Source: Bacteroidaceae bacterium (GTDB lineage Bacteria > Bacteroidota > Bacteroidia > Bacteroidales > Bacteroidaceae). From it: a stretch of DNA of 38,565 nt. The DNA is taken from NCBI GenBank assembly GCA_017556585.1, contig JAFYMP010000084.1, positions 1-38,565 of the forward strand. Reading direction: 5' to 3'. Every line of letters starts with the position of its first letter. The first letter of the stretch is position 1. A program made the translations under genes and the position numbers. Below are positions 8,555 through 15,040 of the stretch, piece after piece. A model generated the notes under the pieces. The model was not told the DNA's origin, made no database searches, and saw only the letters and a program-made list of their open reading frames with translations.

Positions 8555-9520
8555 TTAGCCTATTTTCTCTATATGATTTCTGAATTTTATCAGTTTATCA
8601 ATAATTTCTTCAATGTCGTCCGATAGGGCAAGCAGCAGGTTTTTGTATTTGTTGCATGCTTGAAGCTCTTTTAGTAATGGATAAACAGGCATCTGTTGTG
8701 TCCAAGCCTCTTTTCCCATAAAAATCATTGGGCTGGAGATTCCAAATGAGAGATAGTGATTCTGTACTGCATCCTGGAATATCTCTTGCATGGTGCCGGC
8801 ACTGCCCGGTGTGTATATTATGCCACCGAAAGCTAACGTAAGAATGCTGTCTTCTCTAATGCTGTTTTCAAAGAATTTGGCAATATGTGTGGCAAATGGG
8901 GTAGAGGGTTCGTGTCCGTAAAGCCAGGTGGGAATGCCTAAACTGATGTATTTGTTTTGCGGATATTTATTTATCACTTTAAAAGCCGATGCAAGCCACT
9001 CAGAATTTTTGAATGATGGTGCAACAGACAGTATTTGCAGCGCCTCTTCTACATCGTCATTGCTATATCCGGCCATCCAGGCACCGAGATGTGTGGCTTC
9101 CATAGCTCCCGGGCCACCGCCGCTAAGCATATAGAATCCAAGTTCAGTAAGACGTTTACTAAGCAGAACAATCTTCTTGTACATATAGTCTGTTCTTTGC
9201 AGTGCATGACCGCCCATAATACCTACGCAGTGCTGTTTGTTGTATGACTTGAAGAACTCTTTCAGTGCTGTGTGTATGCTGTGGTCGTGCAGAGTGCGTG
9301 CCAAAGATTCTGCTTCTATGGCATCTATTTTACCAGTGGAGAGATAGTGATTATATACCAAAGTGTCAAAACAGATTTGGAAACTATCTGCACAGTCAGG
9401 GTTATATCCGCTGTATAGTTCCTGTGCTGTGTAAAGTGTATCTTTACTTATATCGTAAGGAACCTGTTTTAGATATTCAAAGGTGGTTTCAAACTTTATT
9501 CTATCGGTTTCTGTAATCAT
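8555..9520 (-). CDS. LOG-family (lysine-decarboxylase-like Rossmann) protein
   Basis: A 321-residue cytoplasmic protein with the two signatures of the LOG/TIGR00730 superfamily: SGGGPGAMEATHLGA near the middle and PGSAGTMQEIFQDA further on (the usual form is PGGxGTxxE; here the second Gly is Ser). Characterised LOG proteins are phosphoribohydrolases that cleave nucleoside monophosphates such as cytokinin riboside 5'-phosphate. This one belongs to a longer form with an extra helical N-terminal region of about 90 residues, and its substrate is unknown. It is last in a three-gene operon; its ATG overlaps the stop of the upstream MBL gene in an ATGA arrangement, implying translational coupling. 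Confidence 0.8.
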   Translation of the reverse strand: MITETDRIKFETTFEYLKQVPYDISKDTLYTAQELYSGYNPDCADSFQICFDTLVYNHYLSTGKIDAIEAESLARTLHDHSIHTALKEFFKSYNKQHCVGIMGGHALQRTDYMYKKIVLLSKRLTELGFYMLSGGGPGAMEATHLGAWMAGYSNDDVEEALQILSVAPSFKNSEWLASAFKVINKYPQNKYISLGIPTWLYGHEPSTPFATHIAKFFENSIREDSILTLAFGGIIYTPGSAGTMQEIFQDAVQNHYLSFGISSPMIFMGKEAWTQQMPVYPLLKELQACNKYKNLLLALSDDIEEIIDKLIKFRNHIEKIG

Positions 9521-10335
9521 AACTCTATATTTTTTCCACTTGATAAATACTCTATTTGACTGTGCATCTTCTCCTTAAGTATGCAGAATTGTTCCGTTCC
9601 GGTACAGTGCATTGTGTAGAACATAGTCTCTTTGTATGCAATTAATTGTTCAGCTAATGAACAGATTGATAACCTTTCCTCTTCCGGATCAAGACAGCTC
9701 TTTATTAGATGCATTCCGGCAAATACATGGGTAGGGGGTATGCCTATTATTTTTGTGGCGCTCTCTAAAATGTTCAGTATGCCTCTATGAGCACAACCTG
9801 CTATAAGAATATGGTTACTACCCTCTGTGATAATCAGATTTTGTTCATCTGCAAATACATCGTTTTCGTCTTGACCTGGTCCAAATAGAAGCCTGTTGCC
9901 TAAAGGTTGTTGATGGTTGTTTTCAACATCTGAAAAGATAACTAAACCGAGATTGATGTTTGTGGTTTTATTGCAAAATTTCAGACGTGGGTTATCCTGT
10001 AAGGTTGTATCCAATCCTATGTATTTAAGTCCCTCATCTTTTAGCGAATAATGTGGCTCAAATGCTTTGCTGTGGATATAAACAGGCGCTTTGCTGTTCT
10101 GTTGCAGAAACGTTTTCAAACCACCGCCATGGTCGTAATGCCCGTGGCTGATAACGGCAATATCTACATCGGCAATATCTAAACCCAATATAGCTGCATT
10201 GCTGGCAAAGAGTTCGCTTTTGCCTGTATCGAACAGAATGTTAGTTCCATTGTTCAGTGCAATATGCAGGCATAAACCATGTTCAGCTGCCAAATTACAT
10301 CTGCTTTCGTTGTCTATGACCGATGTGATTATCAT
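9517..10335 (-). CDS. MBL-fold hydrolase of the COG1237 / MJ0301 type
   Basis: This 272-residue cytoplasmic protein has ILFDTGKSELFASNA, ISHGHYDHGGGL (metal-binding HxHxDH), LLFGPGQDENDVFADEQNL, LIAGCAHRGILNIL and VFAGMHL. That combination is characteristic of the COG1237 group, which includes an archaeal enzyme acting in methanopterin synthesis; bacterial members are generally of unknown substrate and are over-annotated. It lacks a signal peptide, unlike the double-domain MBL protein nearby. It overlaps the SIMPL gene by one base upstream (TAATG) and the LOG gene by four bases downstream, so all three are co-translated. Confidence 0.82.
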   Translation of the reverse strand: MIITSVIDNESRCNLAAEHGLCLHIALNNGTNILFDTGKSELFASNAAILGLDIADVDIAVISHGHYDHGGGLKTFLQQNSKAPVYIHSKAFEPHYSLKDEGLKYIGLDTTLQDNPRLKFCNKTTNINLGLVIFSDVENNHQQPLGNRLLFGPGQDENDVFADEQNLIITEGSNHILIAGCAHRGILNILESATKIIGIPPTHVFAGMHLIKSCLDPEEERLSICSLAEQLIAYKETMFYTMHCTGTEQFCILKEKMHSQIEYLSSGKNIEL

Positions 10336-11039
10336 TACTTTAATTCAAATCTTACGTTTACTCGACCTTCTACAATTATATCTTCAAAATCCAGATTTGA
10401 GATATATGTATCTTCTAAAGCAGACTCTTCCAAAATTAATGCATTTTTCATCATTCTGGTGTTTTGACGGGCATAACCATACTCTACTTCGTATATGTAG
10501 ATGGCTTTTCCTATCTCTTGACCTATGGCTGCAGTTAGTTCTGTGGCACGTGCTTTTGCATCTTTTATAGCCATAATGCTAACCTCTCTTCTCTGTTCTT
10601 CAATATTGGAACAATTTACAGAGCTGACAGTTATTTTAGATACGCCCAATTCTCCCAATGCTATCATTACTTGGGCAGCCTGTTGTGCAGATGATGTTGT
10701 AAGTTCGTACTCCTTTCTCATCAGATTATCGTCTTTCTTCAGGAGATACTTCTGCAGGTTACTGCTTAAATCGTTTACCACAAAATCTTTCTGAACATCA
10801 ATATCTAACTGCTTAAGCTTATCGACAATCTTTTTCTCTAAGTTGTTTAGAGTTCTGTTTCTTTGAATGTCGCTTTCGTCAATCACAATGTTTAATATAA
10901 TCTCATCCGGCTTTACCTTCTTTTCTGCTCTACCTACTACCTCTATGTGGTCCTTTTCACTCACTTGTGCAGAAAGGGCAGGGCATATTATAAACATGGC
11001 AGCCACAGCACATACCATTGTTGCAATTCGTCTTTTCAT
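10335..11039 (-). CDS. Exported SIMPL (DUF541) domain protein
   Basis: Starting at the ATG at 11039, the 234-residue protein has a signal peptide (RIATMVCAVAAMFIICPALS then AQVSEKD) and a single SIMPL/DUF541 domain: IEVVGRAEKKVKPDEIILN, the Asn/Leu-rich helix with KLKQLDI, YELTTSSAQQAAQVM, and AIKDAKARATELTAAIGQ. SIMPL proteins form ring-like periplasmic or membrane-associated oligomers; their roles are varied (stress tolerance, IRAK-associated homologue in animals). A longer reading from 11120 would run into the repeat array and bury the signal peptide. It is promoter-proximal in the SIMPL-MBL-LOG operon. Confidence 0.85.
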   Translation of the reverse strand: MKRRIATMVCAVAAMFIICPALSAQVSEKDHIEVVGRAEKKVKPDEIILNIVIDESDIQRNRTLNNLEKKIVDKLKQLDIDVQKDFVVNDLSSNLQKYLLKKDDNLMRKEYELTTSSAQQAAQVMIALGELGVSKITVSSVNCSNIEEQRREVSIMAIKDAKARATELTAAIGQEIGKAIYIYEVEYGYARQNTRMMKNALILEESALEDTYISNLDFEDIIVEGRVNVRFELK

Positions 11040-11062
11040 AATTCTTGTTTCTTTTGTTTTTG

Positions 11063-11070
11063 CGAAGATA
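11063..11070 (-). promoter_or_regulatory. Candidate -7 box for the SIMPL-MBL-LOG operon
   Basis: Read leftward this is TATCTTCG followed by C, a frequent Bacteroidetes variant of TAnnTTTG. It lies 24 bases upstream of the SIMPL start codon. No good -33 element is visible. Confidence 0.5.
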
Positions 11071-11084
11071 ATGAAAGCTGTGTG

Positions 11085-11384
11085 ATATACTAGCGTTCGC
11101 TTTGAAAAATATTGAAGCAAGCTTCATATTTGCTTTTAGCGAAGTTGGCTGCGCTCATTGCGTGTGAAAATAAATTTTCACCCATTCGCTTGCTCAACTT
11201 TCTCGCTCACTTAAACGTATATTTGAATAATATACTCACGTTCGCTTTGAAAAATATTGAAGCAAGCTTCATATTTCTCGCTCACTTAAACGTATATTTG
11301 AATAATATACTTGCGTTCGCTTTGAAAAACATTGAAGTAAACTTCATGTTTCTCGCTCACTTAAACGTATATTTGCAAAAATAA
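11085..11384. repeat. 75-bp tandem repeat array with covarying hairpins
   Basis: The block CTCGCTCACTTAAACG followed by TATATTTG recurs at 11202, 11277 and 11352, exactly 75 bases apart; the preceding half (CGTTCGCTTTGAAAAA onward) recurs at 11094, 11239 and 11314. Each unit contains an inverted repeat with a one-T bulge: AAATAT-T-GAAGC, loop AA, GCTTCATATTT in units 1 and 2. In unit 3 both arms change together (AAACAT-T-GAAGT, AA, ACTTCATGTTT), so pairing is kept. Unit 1 carries 70 extra bases (11132-11201), bounded on both sides by TTT, with a further palindrome GTGAAAA-TAAA-TTTTCAC at 11164-11181. Every unit ends in TATATTTG, a -7-like box. The array fills the gap between the divergent SIMPL and MmcQ genes. 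Confidence 0.92.
11368..11375 (+). promoter_or_regulatory. -7 box in the last repeat, likely promoter of the MmcQ-CobB operon
   Basis: TATATTTG followed by C, 18 bases before the ATG at 11394. Identical TATATTTG boxes occur 75 and 150 bases upstream (11293-11300 and 11218-11225) in the preceding repeat units, so the operon may have three tandem promoters. No canonical TTTG -33 element lies 19-21 bases upstream. Confidence 0.55.
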
Positions 11385-11393
11385 CTTTAAGGG

Positions 11394-11762
11394 ATGAATA
11401 TTGAGAGTGTAAGGGAGTACTGTTTGTCGTTGCCACAAACCACAGAAGATTTTCCGTTTGACGAATCAACATTGGCTTTCAGAATAGAGGGGAAGATTTT
11501 TGCGATGGTCGATCTGGAAAAAACAGAGTGGTTTGTGTTGAAATGTAATCCGGAAAGAGCATTAGAACTTCGTGACAGATATGTGGATATATCTCCGGCT
11601 TGGCACATGAACAAAAAGTATTGGAATCAACTCAATCTATATGGTGCATTGCCTGATAAACTTATTCGTACCCTAATATGTCACAGTTATAATGAGGTGG
11701 TAAAAAAGATTCCCAAAAGAGTGATAGCAGAAAAGGGTATAGTTCAAATAGAGGAAAACTAA
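11394..11762 (+). CDS. MmcQ/YjbR family protein
   Basis: A 122-residue protein with the standard MmcQ/YjbR layout: N-terminal REYCLSLPQTTEDFPFDEST, central FRIEGKIFAMVDLEKTEWFVLKC, then ERALELRDRYVDISPAWHMNKKYWNQL and a C-terminal helix ending in VKKIPKR. The family has a CyaY-like fold with a shallow, positively charged face and is usually described as DNA-binding, though a precise role is not established. The ATG is preceded by AAGGG. It leads an operon continuing through the alpha/beta hydrolase (12-base gap), and its upstream region is the 75-bp repeat array. Confidence 0.88.
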   Translation: MNIESVREYCLSLPQTTEDFPFDESTLAFRIEGKIFAMVDLEKTEWFVLKCNPERALELRDRYVDISPAWHMNKKYWNQLNLYGALPDKLIRTLICHSYNEVVKKIPKRVIAEKGIVQIEEN

Positions 11763-11774
11763 AATATAAACGAT

Positions 11775-12683
11775 ATGAATAGACAGGTGTATTTGAAGTT
11801 GAAATCACTATTGGTAATAATTATGGCGGTAAATACAATGCCGCTTATGGCACAGCAGAAAATTGTGCTGTCAACCGCATCGGAAGTAAGTAATGTAAAT
11901 GAAAATGTGTCTGACAGAAACGGTCTGAAAGATATTACAGGTCAAGTTCAGCCGTCGGTAGAGGTGTACCTTCCTGCAGCCGATAAAGCAAACGGATGTG
12001 CAGTGATATTGTGTCCCGGTGGAGGGCTGCGCGCTCTTTCTTGGACTACCGATGTGGAGCAGATGGCAGAATTACTAAACGCACAGGGCATAGCGGCAAT
12101 AGGACTGAAGTATCGCCTAAATAACACTCGTCCACCACAAGGTGTACAGATGGGACCAATGGTAGATGTAACAGCAATAGACCATTTCCCAAAAGCAGAT
12201 GCAAATCCTTTACACTATCCGGAGGGCGATTCTGTTTTGGAATGTGCAGCCCGCGATGCTATTGCAGCCATAAAGTTAGTGCGTCAGAACGCAGAAGAAT
12301 GGAATATCGATACCAAAAAAGTGGGCTATATGGGTTTTTCAGCCGGTGGCGGAGTAGCATTGGCAGCTACAATGATGGCTAAAGATGAAGATGCAAAACC
12401 ATCATTCTTATGTACAAACTACGGACCATCACTAATGCCTGTAACTGTACCGGAACAAGCTCCTCCATTATTGATAATGTCGCGTGCAGAACATCCTAAC
12501 GTAGCGGCAGGAGTTTTAGGACTCTTTTTAGAGTGGAAAAAAGCCGGTGGCAATGCTGAGATTCATCTGTTTGGAGATGGAAGAGGTCCGTATGCACTTA
12601 TGCCGTCTTCGGGACAGACTACCACAGAACAGTGGAACACTCTATTCATGCAGTGGTTATCGGCAAAAGGATTTCTAAAATAA
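11775..12683 (+). CDS. Secreted alpha/beta hydrolase with degenerate catalytic triad
   Basis: The 302-residue protein has a signal peptide ending at MAQQK and the acetyl-esterase/BD-FAE-like fold: VILCPGGGLRALSW (oxyanion loop), DAIAAIKLVRQNAEEW, and GFSAGGGVALA (nucleophile elbow, Ser intact). In relatives the C-terminal part carries an Asp in an 'ahDD'-type loop and the His in a GGHGF-type motif. Here the equivalent places read MSRAEHPNV and HLFGDGRGPYALMP, so the canonical Asp and His are not where expected. It may be a pseudoenzyme, a binding protein, or use displaced residues. Relatives deacetylate xylan or other hemicellulose. It sits in an operon with otherwise cytoplasmic/redox genes, so its role in that set is unclear. 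Confidence 0.78.
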   Translation: MNRQVYLKLKSLLVIIMAVNTMPLMAQQKIVLSTASEVSNVNENVSDRNGLKDITGQVQPSVEVYLPAADKANGCAVILCPGGGLRALSWTTDVEQMAELLNAQGIAAIGLKYRLNNTRPPQGVQMGPMVDVTAIDHFPKADANPLHYPEGDSVLECAARDAIAAIKLVRQNAEEWNIDTKKVGYMGFSAGGGVALAATMMAKDEDAKPSFLCTNYGPSLMPVTVPEQAPPLLIMSRAEHPNVAAGVLGLFLEWKKAGGNAEIHLFGDGRGPYALMPSSGQTTTEQWNTLFMQWLSAKGFLK

Positions 12684-12695
12684 TATTATGATAAT

Positions 12696-12995
12696 ATGAT
12701 AAAGGTATATGTAATGCAAACCTGTCCGGATTGTGCACAGATAAAAAAGATAGCAGAAACAGATAGTCGTTTTCAGATAATTGACATAGGTGAACATGTA
12801 AAGAATCTGAAAGAATTTTTACGTATTCGCGACAGCCGCTCAGAGTTTGACGAAATAAAGAAAAGTGGTTCTGTGGGCATACCTTGTTTCCTTATGGAAG
12901 ATGGTAGCATACAGTTTGAAATGGAAGAATTACAACTACCGGAAGCAGATTATGCAGAAGGTTCGGCATGTAGAATAGATGGAACGGGATGTTAA
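12696..12995 (+). CDS. Glutaredoxin-like thioredoxin-fold protein
   Basis: A 99-residue cytoplasmic protein starting IKVYVMQTCPDCAQIKKI, with a CPDC redox motif directly after the first beta strand and GIPCFLMEDGSI, the cis-Pro loop with an extra Cys, later on. This is the pattern of small glutaredoxin-related proteins (COG4545-like). It ends in a Cys-containing tail (GSACRIDGTGC), which is unusual. It is probably a thiol-disulfide or mycothiol-independent oxidoreductase, partner unknown. It is separated by only a few bases from the rhodanese gene downstream, consistent with a shared redox or sulfur role. Confidence 0.8.
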   Translation: MIKVYVMQTCPDCAQIKKIAETDSRFQIIDIGEHVKNLKEFLRIRDSRSEFDEIKKSGSVGIPCFLMEDGSIQFEMEELQLPEADYAEGSACRIDGTGC

Positions 12996-13022
12996 TTAAT
13001 GGGATATTTAAACTTTAGCAAA

Positions 13023-13394
13023 ATGAAAAGAGTAATATACATAATAACTGCAATATTGATGTTGGTTTCGTGTAGTCAAAAGATAGGATACAATTCTGTT
13101 GATGCCGGTAAGTTTGCTACCATTATTCAAAAAGCGAATAAGATACAGATAGTAGATGTTCGTACACCGGATGAATTCAATGAAGGACATTTACCCGGGG
13201 CAGTAAACATTGATGTTAATGGAACTGATTTCGCGGAGCAGATTAAAAAGCTTGATAAAAAAGTTCCTGTTGCAGTTTATTGTCGTAGTGGTCGTCGCAG
13301 TAAACTTGCAGCAGATCAGTTGGTAAACAGTGGTTATACAGTAACAGAACTGGATGGTGGTATAATAAGCTGGCAGGGTGAAATAGAAATATAA
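13023..13394 (+). CDS. Rhodanese-domain lipoprotein
   Basis: The ATG at 13023 gives MKRVIYIITAILMLVSCSQK, a lipoprotein signal with the Cys at residue 17; an in-frame ATG at 12999 would add eight residues before it and is less likely. The single rhodanese domain has IVDVRTPDEFNEGHLPGAVN and the active-site loop YCRSGRRSKLAA with Cys as the persulfide carrier, then ELDGGIISWQG. About 123 residues, as usual for a single-domain rhodanese. It acts outside the cytoplasm, anchored to the membrane, in sulfur transfer or redox chemistry; the acceptor is unknown. It is located between the glutaredoxin-like gene and cobB in the same operon. Confidence 0.86.
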   Translation: MKRVIYIITAILMLVSCSQKIGYNSVDAGKFATIIQKANKIQIVDVRTPDEFNEGHLPGAVNIDVNGTDFAEQIKKLDKKVPVAVYCRSGRRSKLAADQLVNSGYTVTELDGGIISWQGEIEI

Positions 13395-13401
13395 AATAAC
13401 T

Positions 13402-14109
13402 ATGGAAAAGAAGAGATTGGTTGTTCTGACAGGTGCCGGAATGAGTGCAGAAAGCGGAATCAGCACCTTCCGAGATAACGGAGGCTTATGGGACAGATAC
13501 AATGTAGAAGATGTAGCAACTCCGGAAGGGTGGTTGCGAGATCCGGAGATGGTAACTGAATTTTACAATATCCGCAGAAAGGAATTGCAAAATGTAGCGC
13601 CTTGCCATGGACATACCCTTTTGGCATTGCTGGAAGAGTTCTTTGATGTGTATATAATAACGCAAAATGTTGATAATCTGCATGAACGTGCAGGAAGCAG
13701 TAATGTGTTGCATCTGCATGGAGAACTAATGAAAGTAACCAGTTCCGATAATCCAAATGATGAATCGCAGATAATAGAACTTGATACAGACCATTTAGAG
13801 GTAGAATATGGAGAAGAGGCTCCAGACGGAAGCCCTCTGCGTCCATATATAGTATGGTTTGGCGAATCTGTACCAAATATAGATGTAGCTGCCGAAATCT
13901 GTTCCAATGCGGATATAATGTTAGTGGTCGGTACCAGTCTGAATGTCTATCCTGCAGCAGGGTTGACAAGTTGTGCTCCACCTGATATTCCTATCTATTT
14001 GGTAGATCCCGCACCTGTTCGTTGGAATTCACAAAGCAAAGTTCAACACATACAGATGGGGGCATCAAAAGGCATTGCCGAATTCATCAAACAACAAAAT
14101 CTAAAATAA
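13402..14109 (+). CDS. cobB: NAD-dependent protein deacylase (sirtuin), zinc-less Bacteroidetes type
   Basis: A 235-residue sirtuin. GAGMSAESGISTFRDNGGLW is the NAD-binding GAG motif, TQNVDNLHERAG and LHLHGE provide the Asn/Asp and catalytic His, and IVWFGE plus VGTSLNVYPAAGL complete the core. The CxxC...CxxC zinc-binding module normally found between HGE and WFGE is absent; the segment (KVTSSDNPNDESQI onward) contains no Cys at all. Loss of these cysteines is a known trait of Bacteroidetes CobB, with the module presumably folding without metal. It removes acetyl or other acyl groups from lysines using NAD. It is last in the MmcQ operon, seven bases after the rhodanese gene, and followed by a hairpin. 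Confidence 0.92.
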   Translation: MEKKRLVVLTGAGMSAESGISTFRDNGGLWDRYNVEDVATPEGWLRDPEMVTEFYNIRRKELQNVAPCHGHTLLALLEEFFDVYIITQNVDNLHERAGSSNVLHLHGELMKVTSSDNPNDESQIIELDTDHLEVEYGEEAPDGSPLRPYIVWFGESVPNIDVAAEICSNADIMLVVGTSLNVYPAAGLTSCAPPDIPIYLVDPAPVRWNSQSKVQHIQMGASKGIAEFIKQQNLK

Positions 14110-14111
14110 TT

Positions 14112-14148
14112 AAAGGTAGGTCGATTGGATGCAATCAGACCTACCTTT
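14112..14148. terminator. Hairpin between convergent cobB and nitroreductase genes
   Basis: AAAGGTAGGTC and GACCTACCTTT form a perfect 11-bp stem (inner GATT/AATC can extend it). T-rich sequence lies on the minus-strand side; it may serve both convergent genes. Confidence 0.75.
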
Positions 14149-14169
14149 GCTATAGGAGGATTGTGAAAA

Positions 14170-14787
14170 TCAATCGATGAATTTGACTTTGCTCGTATCG
14201 CGAGGTTTTGCGGCAGGAGTTTCATCAGGATAACCTAAGCCAATGCAGATTAGAGGTTCGTAGTTTTCACTAAAACCAAGCATCTGCATAGCCTGTGGAG
14301 AATTCTTAATATAACCTACCGGGCTACCCAAACAAACAGAACCTACACCCATAGACCAGGCAGAAAGCATAATGTTTTCACACATAATACCGCAATCTAA
14401 AGGAGAGTAATTAAAAGTTGTATCGTTGGCTATGATAACCAAAACAGGAGCGCCTCTAAAACTACCCTCTATTGCGTTTGCTTGTGCCTGTGGATTGCCT
14501 TGTTGCAGAGCTGTATAAAATTTAGCTATAGCTTCTTTGTTATCAATTACTCTCACTTCCCAAGCCTGTCTGTTAATAGCATTAGGGGCATTTATACCAC
14601 ATTTCATAATAGTATTAAGTACCTCTCTGTCAATTGGTTTGGCAAGATACTTACGAATGCTTCTGCGTGACATAATGTTTTCAATCACTGCATTACCATC
14701 TTCAGAAACGGTGTTTCCTTGTGCATTGCAAGAACATAGAACTGCTACCAAACAGAGTAGCGTAAAGAATCTTTTCAAAATTTTCAT
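14170..14787 (-). CDS. Nitroreductase-family lipoprotein
   Basis: This 205-residue protein starts with a lipoprotein signal (KILKRFFTLLCLVAVLCSC, Cys at 20) and continues with a nitroreductase fold: IMSRRSIRKYLAKPIDREVL is the FMN-phosphate-binding N-terminal motif, NAPNAINRQAWEVRVI follows, and CIGLGYPDETPAAKPR is the C-terminal FMN-binding stretch. Nitroreductases are usually cytoplasmic FMN-dependent NAD(P)H oxidoreductases; an exported lipidated version is common in Bacteroidales but raises the question of its electron donor. It is monocistronic, with a -7 box (14826-14819) about 30 bases upstream. Confidence 0.86.
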   Translation of the reverse strand: MKILKRFFTLLCLVAVLCSCNAQGNTVSEDGNAVIENIMSRRSIRKYLAKPIDREVLNTIMKCGINAPNAINRQAWEVRVIDNKEAIAKFYTALQQGNPQAQANAIEGSFRGAPVLVIIANDTTFNYSPLDCGIMCENIMLSAWSMGVGSVCLGSPVGYIKNSPQAMQMLGFSENYEPLICIGLGYPDETPAAKPRDTSKVKFID

Positions 14788-14818
14788 ATTGTAAATTACT
14801 AAATTAGATATCTGTTTG

Positions 14819-14826
14819 CAAACTTA
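14819..14826 (-). promoter_or_regulatory. Candidate -7 box for the nitroreductase gene
   Basis: Read leftward TAAGTTTG followed by C fits TAnnTTTG; a TTTTT tract lies at about the -33 distance. Confidence 0.55.
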
Positions 14827-14972
14827 TAGAAAAATAATTAAAAACTATAGGGCTGCTATATTGAAACTGTGGTAGTACAAGTGCTTTCAATCTATAATCT
14901 GATTTTTACAGAAGTACCAACAAAGGATGAAAAATATACAATATTTCCAAATGTGTGTATTTTGTTTGATTT

Positions 14973-14980
14973 TATCTTTG
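14973..14980 (+). promoter_or_regulatory. Candidate -7 box for the aldehyde dehydrogenase gene
   Basis: TATCTTTG followed by G fits TAnnTTTG, 60 bases before the ATG at 15041. TTTG motifs occur upstream at 14961 and 14965 but closer than the usual spacing. Confidence 0.5.
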
Positions 14981-15040
14981 GCGAAGTGGTAGGCATTTTC
15001 CACGCAATGGATAATTTTACAGGAAGAAAATAGATAAAAT

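Noticed and set aside
11112-11384. A 90-codon frame through the repeat array with a 25-residue periodic peptide
   Set aside because: The period follows simply from 75 being divisible by three. The changes in unit 3 preserve DNA pairing, not a protein property, and the frame contains promoter-like boxes and lacks a ribosome-binding site.
11085-11384. CRISPR array
   Set aside because: The 75-base units are contiguous with no unique spacers, there are only about three, and no cas genes are nearby.
13460-13981. Long minus-strand frame opposite cobB
   Set aside because: It is entirely antisense to an unmistakable sirtuin, has no recognisable motif, and is composed of residues expected from the opposite strand.
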